Assembly (NCBI RefSeq): GCF_004193775.1
Contig: NC_041003.1
Coordinates: forward strand, 26,909,735-26,973,734
Reading direction: 5' to 3'
From: Glycine soja
Lineage: Eukaryota > Streptophyta > Magnoliopsida > Fabales > Fabaceae
Length of the DNA stretch: 64,000 nt
Position 1 is the first letter of the stretch. Every line of letters starts with the position of its first letter. Shown here piece after piece: positions 1 to 11,238 of the stretch. A program made the position numbers and the translations under genes. Below the pieces are notes generated by a model that was not told the origin of the DNA, searched no databases, and saw nothing but the letters and a program-made list of their open reading frames with translations.

Positions 1-381
1 GGTACTGCTGTGAGTTGGAAGTCTAAACTTCAACATAGAGTTGCTCTCTCAACCACGGAAGTCGAGTACATAGATATCTCAGAAGCAGCTAAGGAGATGA
101 TTTGGCTAAAGAATTTTCTCAATGAATTAGGGAAAGAACAAGATAATGTTTCAATGTTTAGTGATAGTCAAAGTGCTATAAGTCTTGCTAAGAATCCAGT
201 CTTCCATTCTAGATGCAAGCATATTCAATTAAGATACTATTTTATCAGGGAGTTGATAAATGATGGAGACTTATCTTTGCTGAAGATCTTAGGACCAGAG
301 AATTCAACAGATATGTTGACTAAAGCTGTTACAACTGACAAGCTGAGGCTTTGGATTGCCTCAGTTAGCCTTCGAGGATAA
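1..381 (+). CDS. Ty1/copia pol, RNase H C-terminal part (partial)
   Basis: The reading frame is open from the first base of the window, so the 5' part lies outside. The peptide has the hallmarks of copia RNase H: a VSWKSKLQ segment, ALSTTEVEY with the catalytic Glu, a FSDSQSAISLAKNP stretch with the catalytic Asp, and an HSRCKHIQLRYYFIREL segment. It ends in a short DMLTKAV tail, the normal end of a copia polyprotein. The wording resembles the Tork/Tnt1-like lineage rather than the SIRE elements elsewhere in the window. The stop at 379-381 is about 100 bp before the LTR at 478, the expected spacing. No inactivating change is visible in the visible part. The remaining doubt is the lineage and whether the unseen part is intact. 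Confidence 0.85.
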   Translation, partial: GTAVSWKSKLQHRVALSTTEVEYIDISEAAKEMIWLKNFLNELGKEQDNVSMFSDSQSAISLAKNPVFHSRCKHIQLRYYFIRELINDGDLSLLKILGPENSTDMLTKAVTTDKLRLWIASVSLRG

Positions 382-477
382 TTAAAGATGAAGGCGCTAC
401 ACTAGGTAAAGAGTCGATGAACTCATTGCTTACAAGGAGCTGCTAGAGTTTGGAATTTAGACTCCTAGTGAGAGAAT

Positions 478-717
478 TGTTAGAGTTTTGTGGTCTTAGT
501 TCTTTGTCCCACATCTTTTGATTTATAAAACTTGTGTCACATTAGTGTTATATATAGAGACACCTTATAAACTTTAAAATGTGCAAGTAACAAGAAAGTT
601 TTCTTAGTGTAGCCGTGGACATAGGTACACACATTGTGTGCCGAACCATGTTAAAAACTGTGTCTTCTCTCTCTTCTCCTTATTTCTTTCTCTTCTTCTT
701 ATTACTCTATACTAACA
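478..717 (+). repeat. 3' LTR of the left-edge copia element
   Basis: It starts TGTTAGAG and ends ACTAACA, giving terminal inverted TGTTAG/CTAACA. A purine-rich AGTGAGAGAAT stretch just before it is a plausible polypurine tract. It has the short length (240 bp) typical of Tork-type elements and lies directly downstream of the pol end. The next five bases, attag (718-722), would be the target-site duplication. The matching copy must lie left of the window. Confidence 0.8.
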
Positions 718-1576
718 ATTAGGTGTAAATGTATATAAGTAAGTCAAGCTCAAACTCAAGCTTTGATAAAAGGAAAGAAAATAACCATGTATAAATGAAC
801 CAAACAAGTCAAACTCAAGCTTCATATTTTTAACAAGCCAAATACAAGTTTTAAATTTACTTCATTTTAAATAAATGACCTAAACTTAGCATCTTCTAAC
901 CAAGCATCAACTTTAATTTCTTGGCTTGACTCGACACTTTGACAACGCCCTTAACATTATATATTACTCCAATTTGGTTGATAAAAAGCGATGACAATGT
1001 TATCAAATTCCCAATTATTATTATTACAAATATTCAATTATGAATAGTACATCAACCCATGTTTCGACCACTTAGAGGGGTCAGTGCCATTAGATCATAA
1101 AGTTATAAAAGAAAGGAATATATGATCTTATTGATAAAATTTAAATTATTTAATATCCTATTAAATATTATGTATTTACACAACATTTAAAATTTAAGAG
1201 TAAATGTGTTGGTCCATTTAAGAGTAAATGTGTTGGTCCTACAATATGCATGATCACATTGGATCTCCAAATTTAAGAAAAGATGTGAAATGTATGTGAT
1301 ATTTTTCCCATTCAAATGGGTCTTAAAATGCCATCATAATGGTCCTTGAAGGACAAAACTTATTGGCATTAATCATCAATCCTCTTCAATGTCTTACCAA
1401 TAAAACATGCATTGATTTAATTTTTCCATCTATATTCCTTACAAATTAAATACAATGAGTTGAGGGTAACAAAGGAAAAAACATAACATATTTGGGCATT
1501 TTTCTCTCCATCACAAAAAGAAAAAATATTAAAGGACCTGGAAAAGGAGAAACTACAGAAGGCTAAATTGACTTAC
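718..1576. other. AT-rich DNA without recognisable genes
   Basis: No coherent coding frame is visible. It lies between the copia LTR and the SUMO-protease exons. The only structure seen is the short tandem duplication at 1192-1239. Further exons of the protease pseudogene were looked for on the minus strand and not found. Confidence 0.6.
1192..1239. repeat. 24-bp perfect tandem duplication
   Basis: The 24-bp unit (beginning atttaagagtaaatg and ending ttggtcc) occurs twice back to back, at 1192-1215 and 1216-1239. Confidence 0.9.
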
Positions 1577-2351
1577 TGAATGTAGAAGTTCATAATAGTT
1601 GATGTTAAATAGCCTTCTGGGGAAAGGCAATTCGTGTCTGTGAAACAAATTTCAACACAAATGGATCATCTCTGAGCCATCACAAAGTTAAGTCAACAAG
1701 TCATGCAAAGTAAAAAAAGACAAAATTATAGTTGAATGACCATGTTACTGTATAATTCTTTCGAATTACCTTGATGGAAAATAGATCTTAGCTTCTTTCA
1801 GGCTGAAAAGAAACAGACAAATCAAATAATACAAAGGACTTTATGGGTATATTGCAAAAAATGATTAAATAAACAAATAAAAGCAATCAAATTCATGAGA
1901 AATAAGAAAAAATAGACACACCTTCCTGGACCTTGAGGCATCTAATTGAACTCTATGGAATACTTGGAATAGCATGAGAGAATTCCTCTCAGCCCCTAAG
2001 ATTTTATATTAAATGATTACAATTCAAATCCCTAATCAAAGTACCATGGAAATTTCATTAGAATCAAGTGGGGGAAGTGAAAAATAAAGTAAGGATATAA
2101 AAAATGAAATGTTGATGGGAAATAATTGAACTTAAGCGTTAAGATTACGTGTAATATAATATAATTTTACTTGCACAAACCCAAAAAAACTCATTGACCA
2201 AATGGCAACGCTTGAAATTACTTCTAGAATGTAAGGTCCATTTGCAAAGTTACCATTTCAATGCATTCTATCCTAAAGACTACTTTCAACATCACACACA
2301 CACAGATTAAACAAAACAATTTACCTTGCAAGTGAAATTCGAAAATCATGT
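1577..2351 (-). pseudogene. ULP1/OTS-type SUMO protease exons (decayed)
   Basis: Three exon-like blocks on the minus strand are bounded by good splice signals: 2325-2351, 1770-1802 (acceptor after a CTGTTTCTTTTCAG tract, donor GTAATT) and 1577-1671 (donor GTAAGT). Joined, the first two read into an SLKEAKIYFPSR-like segment. The third contains CLSPEGYLTSTIMNFYI, the diagnostic start of the Ulp1 C-terminal protease domain in plant OTS/ULP1c-d proteins, which remove SUMO from nuclear proteins. Within 1577-1671 the DDP...TDTNCL stretch is in two frames, best explained by a one-base insertion. The catalytic His-Asp-Cys region expected downstream (below 1577) was not found. Upstream the locus is cut by the repeat at 3093. 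I read it as a truncated gene remnant. The family call is fairly firm, the exact orthology is not. Confidence 0.65.
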
Positions 2352-2520
2352 CTGAAACTCATCATTATGTTACAACTATTTCCAAGTTCTATGATTTCCC
2401 ATTTCCTCCCCCACTTAAAAGATTTAAAATATATGTATAATTTACATCCTTATATGTACTCATGCACATCAAAAATATATTACCTAGTCAACCAAAACAA
2501 ATTACGAAGAAAAAAAATGC

Positions 2521-3092
2521 CTTCTCATCATCCATGGTTTGTACACAAGCAAGATTGGGAACAATAGCTGTGAAACATGAAACAACACATATAAGAATCT
2601 TGACCTCGCCTCAACAGTGAGCCCAAATTAATAATGTTGTAAATATGAACACAAAACAAAATTCCCAAAATTCAGAAATTAGAAAAAAAAAGTGTGTTCA
2701 TGATTCTAAATCAAAGAAGTATTTTTAAACTCTTATCGAAGGAAATTTAGAGAATAACAAGTAAACAATGTCTTAGAAATACCGATAAGAGGCTTGACTT
2801 TGTTGCTTTGCAAATTGACGATTAAATGCCATTTGATTTCGCCCGGAAGCTGCAATTGAGAAAGGAAATGTAAGCATTGATGAGTGAATACAAAAAAGCA
2901 AGAGATGAATAATGAGATTGAAGTTTGAAGTAAGTAACTAACCTCCCAAATAGGTATGCTGAAAACAAAATACCACAAGCACATGCTCCTCTTTTTTCTT
3001 ACTATTTAATTTCCTCTGTTTCTTCTTACACCTACTACTACCTCAAACAACACAAACTTGATCTTCAAAGGTTGCGCCGACGAGATGCAAGT
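2521..3092 (-). pseudogene. Further exon-like blocks upstream of the SUMO-protease remnant
   Basis: Minus-strand blocks with intron-like boundaries are 3042-3092 (donor GTAGTAG), 2943-2958 (16 bp, after TTTTCAG, donor GTTAGT), 2783-2849 (67 bp, after TTCTCAATTGCAG) and 2521-2567 (after TTTCACAG). The 67-bp and 47-bp blocks join in frame to read LPGEIKWH...KPLIAIVPNLACVQTMDDEK. The last block lacks a GT donor (GC instead). I do not recognise the product. Order and strand suggest it is the 5' part of the same gene as the SUMO-protease exons, but it could be a separate gene. The first block is interrupted exactly where the LTR-like repeat begins at 3093. Confidence 0.35.
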
Positions 3093-5596
3093 TGTAACAC
3101 CCTGAAATTTCAATAACTAAAAATAGATGTTTGATGTATTTCCTGTACTATATGATTATTTGATTAATTTGAAATAGTTGAGGTGTTGTATGAATTATTT
3201 GTGTGTGATTGCTTGGTGTGGATGTTAGGTTATGTGAAGTTTGATTGACCTGTGTTGGAAATGTGAGGATTCAAGTTTGATCCAAAACTTATTTTGGTAA
3301 AACTATGATCTCAGACTCGTTAACCGTTGGATCGCCTTTAAACTTGGACTATAGGTTTGTAATCCACGTCTGCACCCTTTGAGCATTGGGATTTCTAAAG
3401 AAAACACTTTTGGACATCTTTCATAGTGAGACAAGCGTGCTAAGTGCAATTCCGACCAGATGAGATAATTTACTCGGCAAGATCAGTGCGCTAAGTGCAA
3501 TTTCGGCCAGCAGAGAAATTGTACTCAGCACCAAATGTCACACTTAACGCCAAAAGTTGAATTTCTCTTAGCAAGATGAGCTCACTAAGCGAGATTTGCA
3601 TATTATAAATACGTTCTTCAGCATGAAAAACACGATTTTCACCCCTCTCTCTCCAAACTCTCACCCAAACCATAGAAACTCCTCATCCACCATCCACGAC
3701 TACCGGTAGCCACCACGAGCCATCGTTGCTTATCGGAATGCTTTAATCAAAGCGGAATCTTCAGAATCCACCTCATGGATTCGGTAGAGAAATGAAGCCC
3801 TCAACCCTTCTTTCATGGTTTCTTTGAGGTAACCATGATTCCTTTGTCTTCTCCTAGTTGGTTTGAGCTTCTCTTAGTATCTGTTGCGATTTAGGTGTCG
3901 TAATAGGATTTTTTTACGCTCCCTTTGAAAAATATTTGAAAATGAGATGTTGTAAAAGTTACTTTTATATAAAATTGATGTTGTTTTCATGACCTTCACT
4001 GAACCCCGGTCACATTGGCGTGATCAGAATTTCCAAATGATGTCTCTTTGATGTAGTACCCAAAAATTCCATTTTAGTCCTTTTTAAAAAACTGAATGGG
4101 TATAAGACCCTAATGTTGATATTAACATTGTTTTTTTAAATCTATACTAAATTATCTTTGATTTGGTATATAGAGTGTTGCATTTGGATCGACAGACGTG
4201 AACGTGAAACACCTCCGAGTGACGCAGGGAGGAGTTGGCGAAGAGATATCAATAGGTGATTGGAGTTTATTGTAATTTATGACTTTTGATACCATAGTTG
4301 AGGTCATGGAACCCAATTATGGGGATGTATGTATGTCCTTGTACATGTTGATTTTCACGAAAAACTATGTTTTCGACTAATGTGATGCATTATATCTATT
4401 ATTGATGAATGATATTGTTGTTTTATCAGACTTATGTTGTCTAAAGACTTGGGGAATGTGAATCCCAAGCATGAAATTATATGTATATATATGGAATGCG
4501 ATTAGTGTCAATGTTAATATTTATGATAATATTGATATGAGATGATGTTGATGTTGATAATGATATTGAGATGAGATAACATTAATGTTAAAGATAATAT
4601 TGATATGAGATGATGTTGATGTTGACGAGGATATAGAGATGAATTGAATTGATGTTAATAATGACATTGAGATAAAATGATGTTGATGTTAATGATGTCA
4701 TCATGATGATGTATGTTGTGTATGTACATGGGGGGTGCAGTGACCATGATGGATATCTCTGGTGAGGGAAATAGAATGGTTAAATAGTTTTAAGCATCTA
4801 TGGAGTGAAGGGGTGACTAAGAATATTTAATTATCCATAGTCAGTGCATTGATGGTGCCCATGTTTCATACTTCATATTGCATGAAAATAGTATAAACTT
4901 TGTCGATAAGTACTTGTAGCTTTTCATGAGGGAAAATACTTGTACTTGGGGGGCATGTCACTTGGTTTGGAACTCCCTTGTGACTTATGCTAATCACCAT
5001 GGGGGGGGGGGGGAGAGTTGTCTGTGCACGACAGGGTGACCTCGACACTTGTTGCCTAGTTTTCCTAAGTGAGAGTGTTGTGTGGACATGCTAAGTTATT
5101 TCCTAACGAATGGTACCACATTGCATTTGAAAGTTGAGTCGGGTGCATGCATCATTCTAATCATAATTGATTGAATTATGGAAAAATCAATGACTAGTTA
5201 GTTAAATGTATGATGAATTGAAGGTTATTGAGAATGATTGTGTTTACTGTTATTGCTTTCTTGCTAAAACATCGTCATCTAGTGTTAGTTGATTTTTTTT
5301 ATAATAAACTCGCCCTTGCAATTTTGTACCGTGTGGTTGGTACTAGTGATGATCGCGAACATTCATTCGTGGGAGCAGATAAGCAGCAATAGATGATGTG
5401 GAGAGGGGCTCTTTTGTTCGAGCCGTCAAGTTAACGTGATAACGTTTGAATTATTTTGGGAGATAGTTGTGTTTTGTTATCAACTCTTCCGTAGTTGGTT
5501 CCTTAATTCTTTTTGAATTGGGCATGTAAATCCCATGTTTATACACAAATAAGAACTACATTATTTTTTGTCATGCGAATGATGTATAATGGTTTA

Positions 5597-5650
<54 letters not shown>
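3093..5650 (+). repeat. Long LTR-like repeat (probable gypsy LTR, right border unresolved)
   Basis: It begins TGTAACACCCTGAAATTTC, a start typical of long legume gypsy LTRs. It has a TATA-like TATTATAAATACG at about 3603 followed by a CT-rich 'CTCTCTCTCC' leader, repeated GCTAAGTGC/GCTAAGCG words, and a GAGGTAA splice-donor-like signal near 3830. No coding region is recognisable. I could not find a convincing TG..CA end or target duplication, so the right border (before or just after the TA microsatellite) is a guess. It interrupts the exon-like blocks on its left, so it is an insertion. Confidence 0.4.
4490..4715. repeat. Degenerate GAT/TTGATG minisatellite
   Basis: A phrase close to attgatatgagatgatgtt recurs with a spacing of about 68 bp (4531 and 4599), then more loosely to about 4700. 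The whole stretch is built of gatgttgatg-like words. It is inside the LTR-like repeat. Confidence 0.6.

Positions 5651-5653
<3 letters not shown>
5599..5653. repeat. (TA)n microsatellite
   Basis: An uninterrupted alternating AT run of 55 bp. A separate run of 13 G lies at 5001-5013. Confidence 0.95.
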
Positions 5654-5656
<3 letters not shown>

Positions 5657-5814
5657 TCATTTAAGTATTTGTGCATTATTCGGTGAATGTATACCGTGAA
5701 ATTTTTTTTACCTCATTTTCATAATCAAATTAATGAAGTTTTCACTTAAAAACCAAAATGTCACATTTTAGAGTTAGTGATATCATAGCAATGATATGGG
5801 TTGTTACACAAGGC

Positions 5815-6340
5815 CAATATTGCCAGAACCTCAAACCGCTATTGGATTCCCTAGTGTTGGTGTCAACACAGAAGGGCTTCGTCGCGACTACACAAAACAC
5901 ATTCACGGGCACATTCCAATGTAGAGGGGACCTCTCCAACGCCGAATGCTACAACTACGTCAGCAAGATTCCAAACATGTTGGGGCACCTTTGTGGTGGC
6001 GGCACTGGTGCAGCTGAGCGAGTGCTACCTATGGTACGAGGTGGTCAGGTTCAAGGTGGTCTCGGCTACATAGCTTCTGTAGAAGGTGTGCGGGGCTCGC
6101 AAAGTGGTCGACAGTGGAGGGTTCTAGGTGAGGAGGGATGTAGCGTTTGGGATGATGGAGAACAACATGCAAAATAACAAAAATTTGTTCTACACAGGGA
6201 GTTACCAGAGCCTCTATGTGTTGGGGCAGTGCGAGGGTATTTTGGGAAATGCGGATTGTGGAGGTTGTATCAAGAGTGTTATGGAACTGGCTTCATCTTG
6301 CTCGCCGCCACTACACGAATCTATTCCACATTCCGCCTAG
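5815..6340 (+). pseudogene. Plasmodesmata-located protein (DUF26/Gnk2) pseudogene fragment
   Basis: Two frames together spell a PDLP-like cysteine-rich receptor-type ectodomain. The first Gnk2 repeat shows QNLKPLLDSLV, FQCRGDLSNAECYNYVSKIP (split here over two citations of the same block) and LCGGG. After a frameshift near 6010 a second frame has CYL.YEVVRFKVVSA, then several stops. From about 6128 the frame reads MENNMQ, LFYTGSYQSLYVLGQCEG and NADCGGCIKSV, the second Gnk2 repeat. Intact proteins of this family sit at plasmodesmata and regulate symplastic permeability. Signal peptide, transmembrane segment and the end of repeat 2 are missing. In the first C-x8-C-x2-C motif the last Cys is Tyr (AECYNY). 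At least one frameshift and three in-frame stops make it dead. Confidence 0.75.
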
Positions 6341-6751
6341 AGCGCTCGACTGCTGCTTGAACGTGCTCTAGCATTACCTTCAATGGCGGCGATGGTGATG
6401 ATGCTGCCATTTGCCTCACTCACCACTGATATTCTGCGTATATAAATTGTATTGGGAAATGTAAAACGTTGCCATGGCCCCAACTACTCGATTCAGATTT
6501 GCAAGCAAAAGGGAAAGTTAGGAACCCTAACTTTTTCCTGATTGGGATGAAAAGCCAAATGTGATAGATCTATGCGATGACGAAGCCGAGAACAATGGAC
6601 AGTGATGGCGATGGGAAACAAAGATGATGGCACACGAAGGCGAGAGCACAAGCACGAGAGGCAGTGGCAAGAGTACAAGAGGTTCAAAGAAAGATGAGCA
6701 CGAGAGTGAGGAAGATGAGTGGGCTTTAGGTTGAAATTAGAATTCTCCAAC

Positions 6752-6779
6752 AATGATGGTTTTCTAGAAAATCGTCATT
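6752..6779. repeat. 28-bp near-perfect palindrome beside the PDLP pseudogene
   Basis: The block from aatgatggttttct to agaaaatcgtcatt pairs along its whole length with only two G-T wobbles. Looser relatives follow at about 6796-6822 (gatggttttgttaaaactgacgtc) and 6860-6895 (gacgactattttttggg). Repeats of this GATGGTTTT..AAAACCGTC type resemble the subterminal repeats of CACTA transposons, but no CACTA/TAGTG termini were found. Confidence 0.5.
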
Positions 6780-7377
6780 AAACGCAATAAATAAAGATGG
6801 TTTTGTTAAAACTGACGTCGCCCATTTCATTTTAATTACAATACCGCCATTGCATTTTCTTCGACGACTATTTTTTGGGAACCGTATGGAGCGTCATGGA
6901 ATGCTATTATTTTAGTATTAACTTACAAGCCAACTAGGGCAATTAGTTATCAACTATATTCCATAATCGTTGAGTGGTGAATTGATTGTCAAGCACATCT
7001 GAATATTAAAGAATCTGTACCCAAAAGCTATGTGTTTAGATTCATGTTGTATCATTTAAAATTATATTAATATATTGGTTATCTGATATTTTTATTTGTT
7101 TGGTCTTTTTTTCCTTAACTATAATAATTAAGCTTTTTGGTTTTTTATATACTCCAAGATATTATCACAAGCTTTCATCCTTTAGAATGTGATGTGACTC
7201 ATCATCATCCATCTAAGACATACTTTGTCAAAAATTGATTTTATGTTTAAAATTGATTTTCAATTGAATCAATTTAAGTATTTTTTGTGTTGAATAAAAA
7301 AATATTTATAGTGAGTTTTATAACTAATTTATTTTAAAATAAAATTAAATTGTTGATTCCTATATAATTCTTACTCC

Positions 7378-7672
7378 GCAATTTTGGTCTTCCTGATTTT
7401 TCTCGTGGTATTGTTCCTCCTATTTTTTTAAAAATTATAATTTTAGTTCAATGTTCAACTTTTCATACATTTATTTCTTTTATTTTTTATATTTTAATTA
7501 ATTAAAAAATATTTTTATGGTATCTTAAGTTAATATATTAGGTCTAGAGTTTAATTGGACAAAATAAAAGAAGAAAAAACATATACTAAATTGAAGATTG
7601 AATCAAAATTTGCTAATTTTCTAAAATATGAGAACCAAAATTGTGAGAACAAAAGTATGGGGACTAAAATTG
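7378..7672. repeat. Inverted pair, possible MITE-like element
   Basis: gcaattttggtcttcc (7378-7393) and ggggactaaaattgc (7658-7672) are inverted relatives of each other. The interior has several more 'gaccaaaattg' words in both orientations. Such phrases are common in dispersed legume repeats. No target duplication could be confirmed. Confidence 0.3.
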
Positions 7673-8236
7673 CCAGTTAGAAATTATAGGAAAGACTAAA
7701 ATTACAATTTAATCTAAAATAAGAAATCCAAAAATAAATCACTTTACTTCAATTTCAATTTTTTCTTGTATAAAAAACCTTCAATTTTAATTAATTTTAA
7801 GAAATTTATTTTAGAAGAAAATTTCTAGCAATACATTTCTAACATATTATCTTTTATTAGTTAAAATATATTAAAAATTTCAAAAAAAATCATGAGTGAG
7901 ATTCATTGAATAAAGAATGAGACTCACATAATTTTAGAAATTACAATTTGCAAATTATTTCAACTAATAATGTGTATCTTCTTTTAGTATATTTTATCTT
8001 TCAACTATTATTAATGTATTATAACTATACAGTTTCCATTTTTAAAAAATATTATTGCTACATTTTAAATTAATTATTCGCACTCCTTCAATCTCATCAT
8101 TAAATAAAAAAATGTAAGCATTTGTCTTTCCGCTGGTAATTATAGTTTAAATAGTGTTGGTTTTTAATTACTCTGTAGTGTTGTAAAATCTCATATCTAA
8201 GATTGTGTTTGTTTTAAGGTATCACAAATCATTCTC

Positions 8237-8548
8237 CTAAATATGAACATGGAAATTCATATCAGCATGAAATGGCCAACTAATATACTGGTTATTACAA
8301 GTAACTGGCCCAACCTCCTCCAAAGGCTTAAGCATCCCAACGCTCAAAGAATATACTCCCGAGATAATAATATGCTGCACAAACCAAACTTCAAGCTGTA
8401 TTATTATACGGTTAAAATTAAGAGTGATTCCAAACATGAGGTTCCAAGGAGCATCATACACCTCATCCACACGAGACATATTTGTCTCCAACCAAATCTT
8501 CCAATCAGTACAAATAAAAGTCACCACTACTGTCCATATATATCTCAC
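8237..8548 (-). other. Unidentified 103-codon ORF in a GC-richer island
   Basis: The peptide (with phrases DEVYDAPWNLMFG and VGMLKPLEEVGPVTCNNQ) is less low-complexity than its surroundings, and base composition shifts at its edges. I do not recognise it. It could be a fragment of a captured gene or of a transposon protein, or a chance ORF. A 140-codon ORF overlaps it on the plus strand and looks like its antisense shadow. Confidence 0.2.
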
Positions 8549-10434
8549 TTCTTATTCCATGATGAAGGATGGGTATTTGACGTGTCTATAGGAATGGAAG
8601 TTACTTCCTATAATAACTATCCATTCTACTGTCTTTTTTTTTCCCATTTCTTCTTCTTTTTTTAATTAAATAATTTTATGAAATTATCACATACCATCTA
8701 AACATGTTTATAGAAATAATATTTTCAGACTTAGTATTCTTTCAGACATATTACGAGGAATTAAAAAAACTTATATAATCATTTCCAGTTATGAGAAACG
8801 AGGATAGCGATTACCAGGAAGTAGTAAATTTATAAACCAACAAAAAAATGATCGTTCATTTTCCCAGTTAAGTAGAGATAATAAATACTTCAAGAATAAG
8901 GAGATGCAAGCCTAAAAAAAAAAAAGAATAAGGAGATACAATAAATAAATACTTTTTTTGAAGGTAGAAATACCCAATAAATAAGAAGATCCAATATTTT
9001 TTTTGTGTGTGTGGAATAAATTATTGAAGTAATTTGAAAAGTGACAAAATGTCAACATAGATTAGTCCAATATTGTTATATGCTAACATAGAGCTCAAAA
9101 GGGAAGAAGTATCTATCAATGAGTCAGGCAAAAAACATGAATCGTATCCTAACCTAACACCACATCTTTTCTTAAAGGTACTTTAAGAAAATAAATCTTT
9201 TCAGTCATATCACATTGTCCTGATTTATCTTTTTTTTTTCTGAATTTGTCCTGATATATCTCATTCCTAATTAATATATCATTAATATCTCATAATTTCC
9301 CAATAATTTTTGTGTACCAAAATAAACTAAAAGAAACTAACAAGTTTTTCCATACCTTATACATGTATCTTTAAATTTAAATAAATTTAAAAATTAGATG
9401 TTTCCATCAATACTATTTTATTAAAAACGAATAAACTTTAAAAAAAATAAGAATGAGAATTTCAAAATGGAAGAAGGAATTATGAAACTAAATTATTTAA
9501 ACCAACTAACCAAGGCACATAATCTCTATTGATACTTTTTTAAAATTCAAAATTTAAAAATCAATTGGGATTAACTAACATTGCAACAATCTTAAAATCG
9601 TATTCACCAAAAAAAGAAATCTTAATATCGAATTTATTTTGAAAAAAAAAACATCTTCAACTTTATACGATATATGAAGATTTAAATCTTAATTTGGAAT
9701 TAAATTTAAGTAACAGTTTTTAAAGCGGATAAATATATAAATAATTTAAATTTAGTTACCCTAGGTAAAGTAATATGGTTTAATTAAAAAGAAAATTATT
9801 CCTAAAAATATTGTCGTTTAAGTAGGAAAAAAAACTTGAATTTATAAATTATAATACAGATGTATATCTTAAAATAGGATAGGTGACTACCAAGATAAAG
9901 TAACCGGGTTATTTCCTTGCAAATTATTATGATATGTTTGTTATTGGTCTACTTGCGTCCTGACGATTGCATATATATGGTTAATTTGCAATTAGGTTTG
10001 GACTTCGGCTCTAGAGTTCTGACCCTATCTTTGAGTGAAAGCCCAGGGCTACATTTAAGTTTCAATTATACTCGGGCTTGTTATTTACTAATTACTGCTC
10101 CCTTTTTGCTTGAACCTCCTGCCATTTTTTTTCTTCTGTCACCGTTTTGTCATTTATTTTTGGAAGTCTAGTTTTTGTAAGCGTATGAAAACTAATTTCT
10201 GTAATATAGTTGTGTCCAAATACATTATGGAAATTATTTTCTATCATATATTTATATTAGAATACGACATGAAAAATAGTTTCCTAGTGTATTTCAACAT
10301 AACTACATTATGAGAATTTGTTTCTGTATTGTAACTGGAAAAGACTAGGAATATTAAAGTTATAAAATAGTTTTCAGAATGTAATAACTAGATTTTGGAA
10401 TATAAAAAATAATTTTTGGAATATTTGCATTTCA

Positions 10435-10660
10435 TGAAGAAAAAAAAAAGGTGATAGAGAAGAGGATGCCAATGAAGGAAACACTGATGAAGAAGAAGGA
10501 TGAGAGAGGAAGAAGGAGACGAGAGAGAGAGAGAGAAATGTTGAGAAAAAGGAAAGAGGAGAGGCAAAAGGGTGTTAGTGAAAGGGAAATAGATAAGGGG
10601 TGTAAGTGAGGAGAATGGAGATGAGAGAGGAAGGGAGAAGAAGGAAGGAGGGAGAATATT
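10435..10660 (+). repeat. GA-rich purine tract
   Basis: The plus strand is almost entirely purine (gaagaagga, gagagagagag, ggaagaaggagg) for over 200 bases. Low-complexity, no coding meaning seen. Confidence 0.7.
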
Positions 10661-10839
10661 TTAGGTATGGGAGGTGTGAAACATTCTGGGTATATTAGTT
10701 ATAAAAAAACATTTCTAATAAAGAGGGGATGCCAATAGTAATTTAGGAGTGCTAGTAGTAAAACCCTTGTGTTGTTGTTTAAGCTCTCAATGTTTGGACC
10801 TTGACTTGTGGGCCATGATATATTTTCAGCAATGTATTT

Positions 10840-11171
10840 TAGGATGTTGCTAGGTGCACCCAACAATTTTAGTGAAGTGGCGAAAATGCCCTTCACTTAA
10901 ATTTTAAATACCTTACCTCTGTAGTGTCGTTGTTCACATTCCGTACGTTGTCGCTTCCTTTCCTTCTCCCTCTCTGCGCATTCGTGTTTTTCATTCGTTT
11001 TCTAGTCCCTGCGCCTTTGTGTTCTTGTTGGTTCTTCTTTGGTGGCGTCGCCATTGACTGCTTCCTTTGTCGGCATTGAGGACCTGTGCCTTCGTTTTCT
11101 AGTTCCATCGTGCCCAGGTAAGCTTTGTTTTCCTTCTTTAATGGTTGTTGCGTGGTGGTTTAGTTGTATAA
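10840..11171 (+). other. GC-richer leader-like segment of unknown origin
   Basis: After 'ggtgcacccaac' the base composition changes to CT-rich leader-like DNA ending in CCCAGGTAAGC at about 11112, a good 5' splice-site match. It reads like a 5' UTR or first exon carried by a transposon, but no protein is recognisable on either strand. Confidence 0.25.
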
Positions 11172-11224
11172 CTCATACGAATAATCTAATTCGTATGAGA
11201 TATACGGATCAAGTGATCCGTATA
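11172..11224. repeat. Two perfect palindromes side by side
   Basis: Arms ctcatacga/tcgtatgag (11172-11180 and 11191-11199) are followed directly by arms tatacggatca/tgatccgtata (11201-11211 and 11214-11224, 2-bp loop). They end 15 bp before the truncated SIRE element begins. Confidence 0.85.
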
Positions 11225-11238
11225 ACTTCATACAGATC

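Larger units (their letters stand above)
6850..10430. other. AT-rich non-coding stretch
   Basis: Long A/T runs and no supported gene. Short ORFs here lack family motifs and have compositions expected by chance. Two local structures are listed separately: a possible MITE-like inverted pair at 7378-7672 and an unidentified 103-codon ORF at 8237-8548. Confidence 0.6.

Noticed and set aside
3491..3673. Minus-strand 60-codon ORF in the LTR-like repeat
   Set aside because: Lies antisense to the likely LTR promoter/leader; no conserved features.
5742..5939. Minus-strand 65-codon ORF
   Set aside because: Antisense of the PDLP pseudogene.
9917..10313. Two short overlapping plus-strand ORFs
   Set aside because: No family motif, AT-driven composition and no neighbouring gene structure.
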